64,000 nucleotides of DNA from assembly GCA_020744225.1 (NCBI GenBank), contig JAGMWG010000002.1, positions 1,612,001 through 1,676,000 of the forward strand. Direction: 5' to 3'. Both the position numbers and the translations under genes were made by a program. Every line of letters starts with the position of its first letter. The first letter of the stretch is position 1. This document shows positions 9,891-21,307 of this stretch, in pieces. A model generated the notes under the pieces. That model saw nothing but the letters and a program-made list of their open reading frames with translations. It made no database searches and was not told the origin of the DNA. The stretch is from Paraphoma chrysanthemicola. Taxonomy: Eukaryota > Ascomycota > Dothideomycetes > Pleosporales > Phaeosphaeriaceae.

Positions 9891-12800
9891 CTACTCATCA
9901 TCTGTATCCTCATGATCGTCGCCATCTTCGTCGTCTTCATCTTCATCTTCTCCATCAGACACCTCTTCACCGAGCTCTTTGAGGCGTTTCTGTACAAGGT
10001 TAGGATGGGGACTCTGTTGTGTAGGTTGTGGTGCTCATTACCTTGTCTTTATCGCGCTTCTCCTCGAGATCACTGAGAATCACAAATAGATCATCTAGTT
10101 CAGTCTGTTTTTCCTCTGCGCTCTGTTCGGCTGTACGCAGCTTCTCCTTCAGTGATTTAAGCTCCTTCCCTTTATCATCACTTGTACCCTTGTTCGAAAG
10201 TTCGGCTTTTCGTAATTTGTCCTCGGCATCCTTGACCTTCCAAGTCTGGTCTTGCAGCTTTGTTTTGAGCTCCTGATGATCAGACTTTAACTTGTCAAAA
10301 GTCGATTGCAGTCCCTCTTTGTCCGCCTTCAGGACCTTGACGTGTTTCTCGATGTCCTGTATTTGTTGCTGCAGATCCCGCAGAGAGGAGTTGAGGGTAG
10401 TGATCTCGTTATGTGCTTGCTTTTGTGTCTTCTCTAGGCCCCGGATCGTCTCAAGCGCTTCTTGTCGCGCCTTCTCGGATAGCTCTAACCGCCGCTCAGT
10501 CTCTACCCGAGCTTTATTGGTTCCCTGCAGTTGGTCCTCGTATTCTTGCTTGGTCCTTGCGACAGCAGCCGTTAGGTCTTTCGAGGCTTGCTGCAATTTA
10601 CCATTGAGTGCCACCACTTGCAGACTGTACTTGTTTTCAAGCTCCAGCGTTACCTGTCGGTGCTCACGCTCTTTGCTTGCAATCTCCTTGTGCAAATCAT
10701 TATGCAGCTTTTCGTTGATTCGCTTCAGGGTATTTCGCTGCTCTTCAGCCGACTGTTGAGTCTTTCGGTGTTCTGCCGATTCTTGATCAAGTCTTTGCTC
10801 CAGAGTCATGAGTTGAGCTTTCAACTCTTGTATTGCTTGCTCTTTCTCATCCCGCTCGCTGCGCAAGGCATCAACAATGTCGCGATTGACACCATCGTGC
10901 GACTGATGCTGCTCGATGTTTGGATTGCGATCAACGGCACGGGTGAGTCTGCTGAAGTTGTCCTTGAGAAAGTCTATGAACATTTCATCGAAGAGCACAT
11001 CGGGGACGCCCCCACCGCCAGTCCGTGGGAGGACCTCGAAATCGCGAACCATGGGGTGTTGCCGCAGTTCTGAGATAGCTTCAAGATACTTCTCCCGGCC
11101 AAGCTTCGATGTGAGCACTGGTTGTAACTCACGTCGCGGCACTGGCGAGTCTCTAGTGGAAAACTCATATACGACACCGAGGAGTGCCGCACATAAACCC
11201 CGAATAATGACTCGATCGTCTCCTGGGGTAAGCGTGGCTTGCACAAGGCTTTGCAAGCTACTTGCCTCGCCGAGGAAATCATCCACGCCCGCAGCATCTT
11301 CGTACAGCCATTCGATGAGGAGCATGAGGTAGGCGATAGATATTCGCTCGTCCTCAGCTAGCTGAAGGCTAGCAATAAGATTGGCGGTCAGCGTTTGTAT
11401 ACAAGTTACAACCTCCTCGCCACTTTCTGCATCGCCTTCTTTTACCTGCATCAACATGCTTTTCGCCCGCATGTCCCCAACGATGAGGTGGTATATCAGC
11501 GTGGCCGCAAACCATGTCCTGTACGGATCAGTGACGGGTGATGCCTGTGGTCCTCCCATCAGGATGGTCAAAGCATTGGCTGTCTCGTCTACGCCCTCGT
11601 GACCTTCAATCGCTCGTCTGAGAAAGTGCTCGCGAATTTGCATGTGGTTATAAAAGTATGACCTGACGCATTCACAGGCGGCGTTGCGTAGATCAAAAAG
11701 CTCGTTTGATGCAGGCGTCAACACAAGGTTCAACAGAGCTTCGATGACATAAACAGAAGATATGCCATTGGGCGTTGAAACACCATCAGGGACAGGCTCG
11801 ACGATGGGCCGTACTTGTTCCTGGGCAAAGCCTTCTTGTAGCCGTGGGTTTCCCCTGATCATATCGGCGCAAGTGTTGAGAGCTTCGATCTTGATGGGCA
11901 TGGCGGTTGCAGGATCAAAGGCCATGTTCAACAGTTGGCGAAGCAGGCCGTGCTTGTGGAAGGCGGTCTGATTTTGGGGCGTACCAGCGCTGCCTTTGAT
12001 GAGGAACATGCGCATGATGGCGAGCAGACCCCAAATGTTCTTGTCGCTCTGTGGGCTGGTCCAGTCATCCTCGTCCTCGAGGTTGCCGCGCGGCTTCTTC
12101 TGCTTTTTTGCGCCTGGTAGCAGTGCAGCGAATCTCGCAACATGGCCCATCTCTCGAATGTTGGTCTGGTTCGATGCGTTGAAGCGTACGAGACTCGCCA
12201 ACAGCGACAGGCAGTCCTGGACGACTATGCCTCCCTGCAGCAGCCCGCCGTCGGCCTGGATCATGTTGAACACTTTGGAAAAGGCATCCTCAAACACAAA
12301 CAGCTTCTGCAGCTCGGGCGAGGAGCGGGCGAGGTCGGTCAGGAGGACGAGGCCCTCGTTGCGGATGGCGTCACGCGGGTCGTCGAGGGTCGCGACCAGT
12401 CGTGAGGTGCCCAGCGGGGCGGTGAGGATGCATTCTTGGGTGCGCTCGGGGCGGGCAAGGGCTACGGCGCGGATGAGTTGCAGGGAATAGAGGCGCGAGT
12501 AGAAGTCGGGCGTGTCGAGGAGGTCGAGGAGGAGGGTGATGTTGTCTTGTCGCTACCATAAGCTCAGCACTGGCGGGGGGAGAAACGCGGACTGCCTACC
12601 TGCGAGAACTGGTCTGCGAGCCACAGGGCTATTTCTGCGGATGCTTCTGGCTGCGGGCTGTTTAGCTGCGGTGGGCGGGCGGCGATGGTGCGGCTGCACG
12701 TACGCTGTTCTCGTCTGGGTGGAAGAGCATCAGCAGCGTCTCCAGCACCACCTTGAGCGTGTCGACATCTTCAGCGTCCTTGGTGAGCGCAGCAATGAGC

Positions 12801-12979
12801 CCGCGGAGCGCCCCCGACGCGACCGAGGCGGGATATTCTTTGGCGAAGCTGCGCAGGCCCAGGATGGCCGCACGGCGGTCTTCGAGGAGTGTCGCGCTCG
12901 CCAGCCGGCTGCTGAGCGTGCTGATCGTGTCCGTGGCCGTCTGCTTCGGCGGCGCATTCGCCTCCAGCACGCGCATCAT
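9891..12979 (-). CDS. uso1: Vesicle tethering factor Uso1/p115 (978 aa)
   Basis: Model: complement(join(9891..9989, 10042..12552, 12600..12650, 12704..12979)). The protein starts with the armadillo-like head (SSRLASATLLEDRRAAILGL, DTPDFYSRLYSLQL, GGIVVQDCLSLLASLVR, NASNQTN). About 370 residues of coiled coil (about 570-940) follow, and it ends in the Glu/Asp-rich tail typical of the family. Uso1/p115 tethers ER-derived COPII vesicles to the Golgi before SNARE pairing. Introns are 47-53 nt. The first intron has two in-phase acceptors 15 nt apart: the chosen one (exon from 12650) follows a CTAAAC branch, and the other (12665) would make a 38-nt intron and add LNSPQ. The start has two consecutive ATGs (12979, 12976). 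The last intron falls just before the acidic tail. Confidence 0.92.
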
Positions 12980-13626
12980 CTTGGGGAATTTCGAGCTCGA
13001 CTACCTGTGGAGCCGATCCATGGCAGGAGAAAAGCGGCCCAGGGAGTGCAAAGGGTCAAACAAGGCGGCTCCTTCATGCAATGCGGCCAATATGCTCATG
13101 CTCCGCGATGCTCAAGCTCAAGCTCCACGTACAAAATTAGCGCACGTGACAGCTGCAGCTGCCTAGTGGCCGGGGCGCGTCGGCAGAATCCCGGCTCCGC
13201 GTCTTGGCGCCGAAACTCTACTCTCCCAAACACTCGACTGCTGATGCCTCCCTGTCTCGTCACCATCTCCAACTCGACTCCGCAGCACGCGCAGCCCGGA
13301 TAACTCGCGTCGCAGAGACTTTGCGACATCGCGGCGACAGTCAGTCCGCTGCAGCACCGCTCTCGGGTCAGACAAAGGCCCTGCGGAACGCCTTGGTCCC
13401 CTGCCCTGTGGCTTTCATTCTTTAAGGCCGCATCTACATCGACGCACCGTCGACAGCAGCCTTTTCTTCATCTAGGAGTGTCCCGAGAACACTACCAACA
13501 GTTTCAGCGTGTCCATAGTCGCTTTTCACTTGCATCGGTGTCGCCTGTTGCCCTTCCTCGACTCCCTACACACTACTCACAGTACCGTGTCTGCTCGTCG
13601 CGCGCAAGCCAGCGCCACCCGTCGTC
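12980..13626. promoter_or_regulatory. Divergent promoter region of USO1 and RAT1
   Basis: The USO1 start (minus) and the RAT1 start (plus) are 647 bases apart, head to head, so both promoters lie here. The RAT1-proximal part is CT/CA-rich. I cannot assign individual factor sites. Confidence 0.6.
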
Positions 13627-16600
13627 ATGGGTGTCCCCGCCATGTTCCGCTGGCTCAGCCAGAAGTACCCCAAGATTGTCTCGTCCGTCCAGGAAGAGAT
13701 GCCCAAGAAGGTTGGCGACCAGGTCATTCCGGTCGACCGCACCGGACCCAATCCCAACGGCGAAGAATTCGATAACCTCTATCTCGACATGAATGGCATC
13801 GTGCACCCGTGCTCGCATCCCGAGGACAGACCTGCGCCCAAGACCGAGGCTGACATGATGATGGCCATCTTCGAGGCCATGGACCGTGTTGTAAGCATGG
13901 TGCGGCCACGCAAGCTCCTATACATGGCAGTGGATGGTGTTGCGCCTCGCGCCAAGATGAACCAGCAGCGCTCTCGTCGTTTCCGCTCCGCACGGGAGGC
14001 CAAGGAAAAGGACGAAGAGCGAGCCGAGTTTCTCAAGCTGCTCAACTCACAAAAGGCCAGTCGCGGTGAAGACATCAACAGCTTAGAGGAGGTCGTCGAG
14101 AAGACCTGGGACTCTAACGCCATCACCCCCGGCACCCCTTTCATGCATCTGCTAGAGGAGAGTCTCCAATACTGGTGTGCCTACAAGTTTACCACTGATC
14201 CTTCGTGGAAGGACATGAAAGTCATCATATCAGATGCATCTGTGCCTGGTGAAGGAGAACACAAGATTATGAACTTCATCCGCTCTCAGCGCGCTAGTCC
14301 TACTCATGACCCAAACACTCGACACGTCATCTATGGTTTAGACGCTGACCTGATCATGTTGAGTCTTGCAACCCACGAGCCCTACTTCCGAGTCCTCAGA
14401 GAAGACGTCTTCTTCGACTCTGGTAAGGACAAGGTCTGCACGCGCTGTGGACGCAAAGGTCACATTCGCAACAATTGTGAGTTTCCAGACGATGGAAAAA
14501 AGCTTACTGAAGAGGAAGCCGCCGAAGAGTGGGCTTCGTCTGAGCACCCCCCAAAACCTCACATTTGGCTACACACCAACATTCTTCGCGAGTATCTCGC
14601 TGTTGAGATGGAGACGCCCAAGCGACGTTTCAAGTATGATCTCGAGCGCTCACTTGATGACTGGGTTTTCATGTGCTTCTTCGTCGGAAACGATTTTCTT
14701 CCTCATCTACCAAGTCTGGAAATTCGTGACCAGGGCATAGACCTTCTCATCAGCATTTGGCGAGAGCTAGCCGCTGAGATGGACGACTATGTGACGAAAG
14801 ATGGTTTCCCTGACATGCGTCGCGTGCAACAAATTCTTACTGCACTTGCAAGTCGGGAAGCTGATATTTTCAAGAAGCGAAAGGAAGTATCAGATCGCCA
14901 GGCGGCGAAGCGAGCTCAGCGTGAGGCACAGAACAATGGTGGTAGGCGTGGCCGAGGCGGCGACGACCATTACTCAACGCCCCCTGCCAAGCGTGTGAAA
15001 GAGGATACGAGCACGTACCTCAGTGCCGGCGTCATGTTCTTCGACCCCAAAGAAGCACAATCGAACAAGATTCGCGACCAGCACGCCGAAGCCATCTACA
15101 CTGCGCCATCGAATAAAAGTGCTGCAGCCAAATTGAAGGAGATGATGAAGGCGAGGGCCGAGGGCACCACCAATGAGCCGGACTCGACTCAGGATTCGGA
15201 ATCTGTATCAGGGGCGGAGACACCTGTCCAGCTTGGAAAACGCAAGGTAGACGAGATTGAAGATGCTGACAATGGCACTCCGGGCCGCAATACTCCAGTC
15301 GTTACAGATTCACCTGCCCCAAAGAAGGACGATGGTACACCAGAAGATACGATCAAGTTGTGGGAGCCTGGTTACGAGGTAAGAACTGTCTCACGTTGCA
15401 CTCGAGACATGCTAACACGTTGCCTAGGAGCGATACTACGAGCAAAAATTCAATGTCGCACCTGACGACATCGCCTTTCGAAACAAGGTCGCGCGACAAT
15501 ACGCAGAGGGTCTTTGTTGGGTACTAGCATACTACATGCAAGGTTGCCCATCTTGGACCTGGTATTTTCCCCATCATTATGCCCCATTTGCGGCAGACTT
15601 TGTCGGCCTCGAAGACATGGATCCGCGCAAGCTCTTCGAGAAGGGTACTCCGTTCCATCCCTACGAACAATTGATGGGTGTCCTGCCTGCCGCTTCGAAC
15701 CACGCCATTCCGGAGCCCTTTCGCATTCTCATGGAAGACCCGAATAGCCCCATTATTGATTTCTACCCCGAAGATTTTCCCATCGATCTCAACGGCAAGA
15801 AATTTGCTTGGCAAGGCGTAGCAGTATTGCCTTTCATTGATGAAAAGCGATTGCTCGATGCCATGGCAACAAAGTACCCCGAACTTTCCGATGATGAGCG
15901 GAAGCGCAATGAGTTCGGAAAGGAGACTCTGATGTTTTCGCAAGAAGGAGCTCTATTTGCGGACGTTGAGAAAGCGCTCTATCGCAAAGGCGTAAAGAAA
16001 CACCCCATTGACCCGATGCAAAGCCGAGCACTGCACGGTGACATCGAGCCCCATGACTTATTTGTGTTGGATAGCCAGCTGGTTCCACCCTTTGAAGTCG
16101 ACGGCGACAGTGAATTTGAGATTGTACAGGACGGTTCAATGAGGTATGTTCGCTTTGAGCATAAACGTGCATGGTGACACCGCTAATTTCGACAAAGGGT
16201 TTTTTACGAGATGCCCCGTCTCAGCGCCAAAAACGCACACAAGTCGGTACTTTTGGATGGACTTACCATGCCAAAGCCCGCTCTCAGTCCTGGTGAAGCC
16301 GAGTCCGTACGCCGTCAGAATGAACGTAATGGAGGCCGTGGCGGTTATCGGGGGCGTGGTGGCCGTGGTGGCGGCGGCGGCTTTAACGACCGACGCAGCA
16401 ATGACAACATGCGAGGCGACTATCAGAATGGGGGCCGCGGAGGCTACAACAACGGCGGTGGTCGAGGAGGCTGGGATAATTCGAGTCGAGGTGGTTACAA
16501 CGGTAATCAGGGTGGATATGGAGGCCAACAAAACTTCCCTCCACCATTTCCCAATTCATGGCCACCACCGCCTGGCGGGGCCAGCTTTGTGCCACCTCCT

Positions 16601-16987
16601 CCGCCAGGATGGGTGCCACCCCCATCGCTCGCTGGCTTCCAAGGAAATGGAGGGTATGGAGGTCCTCCTGGCGCTCAGACCACACAGCGTCCCGTGTGGA
16701 TGGGAAACGCACCGCCGCAGCACGGAGGTCCGCCACCAAGCCATGCCGGGAACAACAGCTCGCTGAGAGACGAGCGGTACTACCGCCCAGCAGACGAGAT
16801 TCTCGGTCGCAATGGTGGAGGAGGTGGAGGCTATGGTGGCCAGAGAAATAGCAACCCATACAACGACCGACCGCCTCGCAATGATCGTGGTGGAGGGCGA
16901 GGTGGGCGAGGTGGTAACCGTGGCGGTGGTGGAGGGTATGGAGGGGGCGGAAATAGACCGACGTACAATTCGAACGACTACCGATAG
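13627..16987 (+). CDS. rat1: Nuclear 5'-3' exoribonuclease Rat1/Xrn2 (1085 aa)
   Basis: Model: join(13627..15378, 15428..16143, 16198..16987); introns of 49 and 54 nt. The N-terminus MGVPAMFRWLSQKYPKI is the Rat1/Xrn2 form. Metal-binding acidic residues lie in FDNLYLDMNGIVHPC, YMAVDGVAPRAKMNQQR, ISDASVPGEGEHKIM and YGLDADLIML. A CCHC zinc knuckle (C271, C274, H279, C284) is present, as in fungal and animal Xrn2. The conserved second block (WTWYFPHHYAPF) follows the first intron. The C-terminus is a long RGG/GGY- and proline-rich low-complexity tail (about residues 860-1085). Rat1 degrades uncapped RNA in the nucleus, matures rRNA/snoRNA ends and drives torpedo termination of RNA polymerase II. 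Its usual partner Rai1 is not in this window. Confidence 0.96.
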
Positions 16988-19666
16988 AATCTGGAGAGGA
17001 TTGGATAATTTTGCCGGATGGAGGGATGATGTACGATAGCTTGGCAGATGTCACGAATTCTTGAAAAGCACTAGGATCATGCGGTGAACAAGCCATTTCA
17101 GCGAGATCGGCGGCATGATCCATTTGCGCACAATTGAAAATAATCTTTCCTGTTCGAAGTGTAGAACAAAGAAGCAATGGACCTGAACATCATGTCCAAT
17201 TCTGCTTCTGCGTGCGATTTACCACAAACTTGGCGACTGGCTGTCTCAAATCAGTGACCACTGCTTTCCCCATTCCTACGACAACTTCACTTCATGCGCA
17301 CATTGTTTCAACTTTTTCCCGCAAGGCTCATGTCAACTTGACGTAACGGTAGTATCCGGCCCAAAGCTACCGACAAGTGCTCTCTACATTCGAATTCCAT
17401 AGACAGCTATAAAACTTACATTAAAAGCGACCACACGTCAGAACGACAGCAACAGATAACTCTGGGGGTGAAATCTTGTATTAGTTTACGAAATTCTGGC
17501 AAACGTCATTTTCTCTGAAAGATGCCAATTCTTGCCTAGCACAAAATTTACATGTCAGCGATAGCTTACATATGGGATGTCTGAGAATATTGCCTCACGG
17601 TCCTTTGAGACAGTTGGCTGCTTAAAGTCGGCTATTACACAGGTGGGCTTGGGAGTTACCGTTGGCGTCCATGCAGAGAACCATGATTGAGAACAGGTAA
17701 ATCAGCTCCTACAGCATATTTCAGAAGATGGTATATATACTTACCACCAGTTGATGTTTGCTAATCTCAATCATGAGACGATGTTTGTCTCCAAAATAAG
17801 GGAGGCCCTAGTCGGGAGTTAGAGAAGGGCACGAAATTAGCTGGTTTTCCATCCGCCCATTGCAATTTTCCCGCGCAGTGGCGAGGTCGGAGCAAAAAAC
17901 CCAGTGTTGTATCGAATAAATGATTCTGTAGTGAATACCCATACATTTGACATTGATTGGCAGGTGCCCAAGTGAACAGTGACTAAAGCATGCGGATCGA
18001 TCGCTCGAGTCAAAGTCGCCATAAGCATTTCCTATCTAATCCGACTCCAGCAAATTGCAATAGCCAGGGAGCAATGACACGACACGGCCCGTTGCGAGGC
18101 GACTGAATTGTCGCATTCAGACCCGGCCAGAAGATCTAATACAGGGGTGGCCGCTGTGACCGCTCATCGTTATCTTACCGCTTGGACGCACCAACTTGGA
18201 TTAGACTGTCCTAGCATCCGGGACGAGTATCATATTGTCGACACTCGATATCTCCGCGCGGTCGAATTGTGCGAAGTCAAATGATGGCCTGTGTACTGAG
18301 ACTAAAGTACTTTGCAGATCAAAATCTTACATGTAGCACCGCTACTTGCTACGGAAGCGCAGCTCTATTGCCGGTACTGCTCTATGAATTAGAATTGGCC
18401 GCGCCGTTAGTGGTGGTGTACTTTTCACGAGAAAAAGGAGTGACGTTGAAGACTCCAAAGGCTCGACGATCGCGTGCCTTGCAGTTTCCAAATCTAGATC
18501 TTCACTTCAAGCACTCCTCATCAATACCATTGACTCGGGGCATCTTGTTGTACTTTGATATACCTCGAAAAGAATCCTTGACATGTACACAGTGCTCGTG
18601 AGTGTTAGCCACTTGCTCATATGACATGACTTTGTACAGCGCCACCACCGTGCATGGGTACGACACTACCCGTTTACACAGTTTGCAGGCTTCCTTCAAG
18701 CACCAGCTAAGATATCGTACCGCGTCACTTTCCGTTCCAGAATGTCTCATTCCGTTGTAGCCTTGCGAAGGCGCATTCCATCGTTGGTGTCACTATTGTA
18801 TTGAAGTAGGTTATTGCGACGCGCCGCAGATCAATTGCTCGAAGCCATTCGGGGCACCGAGTTGTTGTTCTCCTTGCCTGTTTCGAAGTTTTGGAAAGCG
18901 GGGTGCATGCTCAGCTGAATGTGTACCAAGACGTGGCTGAACTCAGCTTCCAGGAACATTGGTAGACGTGAGTTTGGTAGCGAACGCCTCAGATCTTGAT
19001 AGGATCAAATGGTCCAGGGTCGTTCAGCCCTACTCTGGTGCTATTGAGATCCTGGCTACTCTTCGTATCGAATGCGAGACATCCGGGCTCAGAGCCAATG
19101 AACCTGAAGGATTATTGTCTTTCAATGAGCCTCGCAGTAATGTAGCTCTACCAATACTATAGATTTCGATCAGAAAGATGTGGAATGTAGACCGCAATCG
19201 TCGGGGAAAAGGCCGTGTACCTGCATGTGTCACATATGGCGGAAGCTCTAGATCGTAGACGCCGATCACTATGTCAAGCAATATCATGGCTATCCCTGCG
19301 CACGACGCATAGTAGTCGCGATTTTTTCAATCATCTGGACGCCCGCCTAAAGTCCCCACATTGAGCATGGCTGTTCGCTTCGTGCTGAATGCTGATACGT
19401 TAGGCTCGATGTTTAGTTTGACACGACTGTGAAAGTGTAGAGTCTCGCTCGCCTCGAACTTTGATCTTCGCCTCGTGTTCGCAGTTGAAAGGAAATTAAG
19501 GCTGAAGCTGAGCTGTTCTGTTGGGATCCACCATGGACTTTCTAGATCATTGCGATATAAAAAGCGTTTGGTTGACCTTGAAGCTCTCATCAGCCTTCTT
19601 CTGACCTTCAGACCGTTCGGTACAAAGCTTGGGTCCTTGTTCCAGGAATCTTTTCGGCTTTCCACA
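16988..19666. other. Long intergenic stretch (2.7 kb), mostly empty
   Basis: Apart from the doubtful minus-strand fragment at 17622-18028 I see no gene, tRNA or repeat here. Open frames at 18269-18601 (+) and 18502-18750 (-) overlap each other and have no domain-like content. Base composition is ordinary, unlike the AT-rich block at the right end of the window. Confidence 0.5.
17622..18028 (-). pseudogene. Possible small spliced gene or gene remnant
   Basis: Three short exon-like pieces join in phase on the minus strand. 18028-17945 encodes MLMATLTRAIDPHALVTVHL and eight further residues. 17807-17745 encodes GLPYFGDKHRLMIEISKHQL plus V. A final piece ends at TAA 17622 and reads ELIYLFSIMVLCMDANGNSQ and then AHLCNSRL. 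The second piece is preceded by a good branch/acceptor (CTCTAACTCCCGACTAG) and followed by a GTAAGT donor. The third intron would be only 36 nt, which is short. Codon content looks protein-like, but I do not recognise the family, and the whole would be under 80 residues. It may be a decayed gene or chance. Confidence 0.22.
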
Positions 19667-20764
19667 ATGCGTTTTCAGCACATAACGGCGGCAGCAATGC
19701 TACTCGTAGCACCTGCCATTACCGCACCATCCCCTGGGAAGGACGCCGACTGCGAGGCCACAGTCAAGCCAGGCCAGCGCATACAAGACGCAATCAACAA
19801 AGCCAAAAGGGGCGACAGGATTGTTGTTGAGGCTGGTGAATACCGCGAGCAGCTGACTATTAACACCGATGGCATCCAGCTCATCGGCAAGCCAGGTGCC
19901 CATCTACTTCCTCCTTCTCCATTGAAGCCAAACTTTTGTACCGGTCTTTCCCGCAACCCACCGCCGGCCTTTGGTGGCGATTACGCTGAAACCGATGCCG
20001 GTATCTGTATATATGGCAAGGACTTTGAGCTTGCGGAATACGTACAGGAGCACAAGAAGGTGAACAAGACGGGCGACTACATAAAAAATGTTGTGGTTAC
20101 TGGCTTTGCTGTCAGCAATTTCACGGGCGAGAACATTGCCGTTATTGGGGGCAAAGACACTAGGATCACCAAGAATAAGCTCACCAACGGGGGACAATAC
20201 GGTTTCTTGACCGTCGGCAGCAAAGACACTCTAGCTGCCCATAACGTGATTACATCTTCCTCCCTGTACTACATCGGCATGTGCATGGACGACAAGGCCA
20301 GCCCGAGGTTCATCGACAACGACGTCTCCAATTATTTCATCGCCTTTTGTACACAGACATCCGGTGGTGAAGTCAAGCGTAACAGGGCCAAAGACTGCTG
20401 TACTGGACCATTTGTCGATCCAGGTATCGATGGCGCAAGGATAATCGACAATACAATCTCTGGTCGCAATGGACTTTGCCCAGAAATAGCTGGAGCTGGA
20501 ATCACTGTGCTTGGCGCAACAAACACAATTGTTGAGGGCAACACGTTTGAAAACGTGTTAAACAATGGTACGGGTGTGGGCATTTATGTGAGTGACGATC
20601 CCGTGTCCGGTGCAAAGGCGCAAGGGAACGTGTTCAAGAAGAATACCCTAAAGAACAATGACCTGGCCATCTACGATGCGACAAATCGTACAGACAATGT
20701 GTATAGGCGCAACGACTGTCAGTCGAAGGCACCTTCACTACCGATGGGCTTATGCGACATGTGA
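19667..20764 (+). CDS. Secreted parallel beta-helix (pectin-lyase-like) protein (365 aa)
   Basis: Single exon. The frame is open upstream to 19475, but the ATG at 19667 gives a clean signal peptide (MRFQHITAAAMLLVAPAITA), so this start is preferred. After the leader the protein opens with GQRIQDAINKAKRGDRIVVE, the usual first turn of right-handed beta-helix proteins. Many short Asn/Gly-rich rungs follow (for example NVVVTGFAVSNFTGENIAVI and ARIIDNTISGRNG), typical of PbH1 repeats. Cysteines are scattered and probably form disulphides. The fold is shared by pectate lyases, polysaccharide epimerases and related enzymes. No Arg/Asp catalytic set typical of pectate lyase is obvious to me, so the substrate is left open. 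It is presumably extracellular. Confidence 0.82.
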   Translation: MRFQHITAAAMLLVAPAITAPSPGKDADCEATVKPGQRIQDAINKAKRGDRIVVEAGEYREQLTINTDGIQLIGKPGAHLLPPSPLKPNFCTGLSRNPPPAFGGDYAETDAGICIYGKDFELAEYVQEHKKVNKTGDYIKNVVVTGFAVSNFTGENIAVIGGKDTRITKNKLTNGGQYGFLTVGSKDTLAAHNVITSSSLYYIGMCMDDKASPRFIDNDVSNYFIAFCTQTSGGEVKRNRAKDCCTGPFVDPGIDGARIIDNTISGRNGLCPEIAGAGITVLGATNTIVEGNTFENVLNNGTGVGIYVSDDPVSGAKAQGNVFKKNTLKNNDLAIYDATNRTDNVYRRNDCQSKAPSLPMGLCDM

Positions 20765-21307
20765 AAGGACTAAAGAGACTGAAACTATGCGTATGAGGCG
20801 ACTAGACGAAGTGAGCAAAGGAACTGTAGTTTGTGGAGACACTGAGGTTGCCGTAAATGTAATAATAACACAACGATGCTATGATTTGTTAGACCAGTAC
20901 GATTCGCCCATGCGGCCGACTTTGTTCATGTCGTACGACAGCGACTTATCTTCACTGCGCCATTGGTTGTGAACATGTCTGACCATGAAAGAGTGTTGAC
21001 CTTGCCGAGGAGCATAGAATGCATGTTGGTAGGTGGAAAGGTAAAATGCGGTACGATTTTTCGTTTGCTCGCCGAAAGTGCATGCGAAGCTCGAGAGCGA
21101 TATGTTGGAGGGATCAGTGGGGAGGCGCCAGTCTACGAAGCTCAGCGCTAACTTGGGCAAGCGCGGCGCACCGCCCCACTAATAGCTTCGAAAACTTCCT
21201 TTGGCTCATAGCGTGTGTGCCATATCTTCCACTGAAATTAAACAGTCTCAAATTTTTTCCAGGCTCATATAGATCTTGGTAAGAGAGACACAGATCAGCA
21301 GCCTAGC
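20765..21307. other. Intergenic, no supported gene
   Basis: Between two + strand genes; carries the promoter of the PRMT3-like gene. No coding frame or RNA gene recognised. Confidence 0.5.

Noticed and set aside
17380..17400. TTCGAATTCC as a possible tRNA T-loop
   Set aside because: No acceptor stem, D-arm or anticodon arm could be paired around it.
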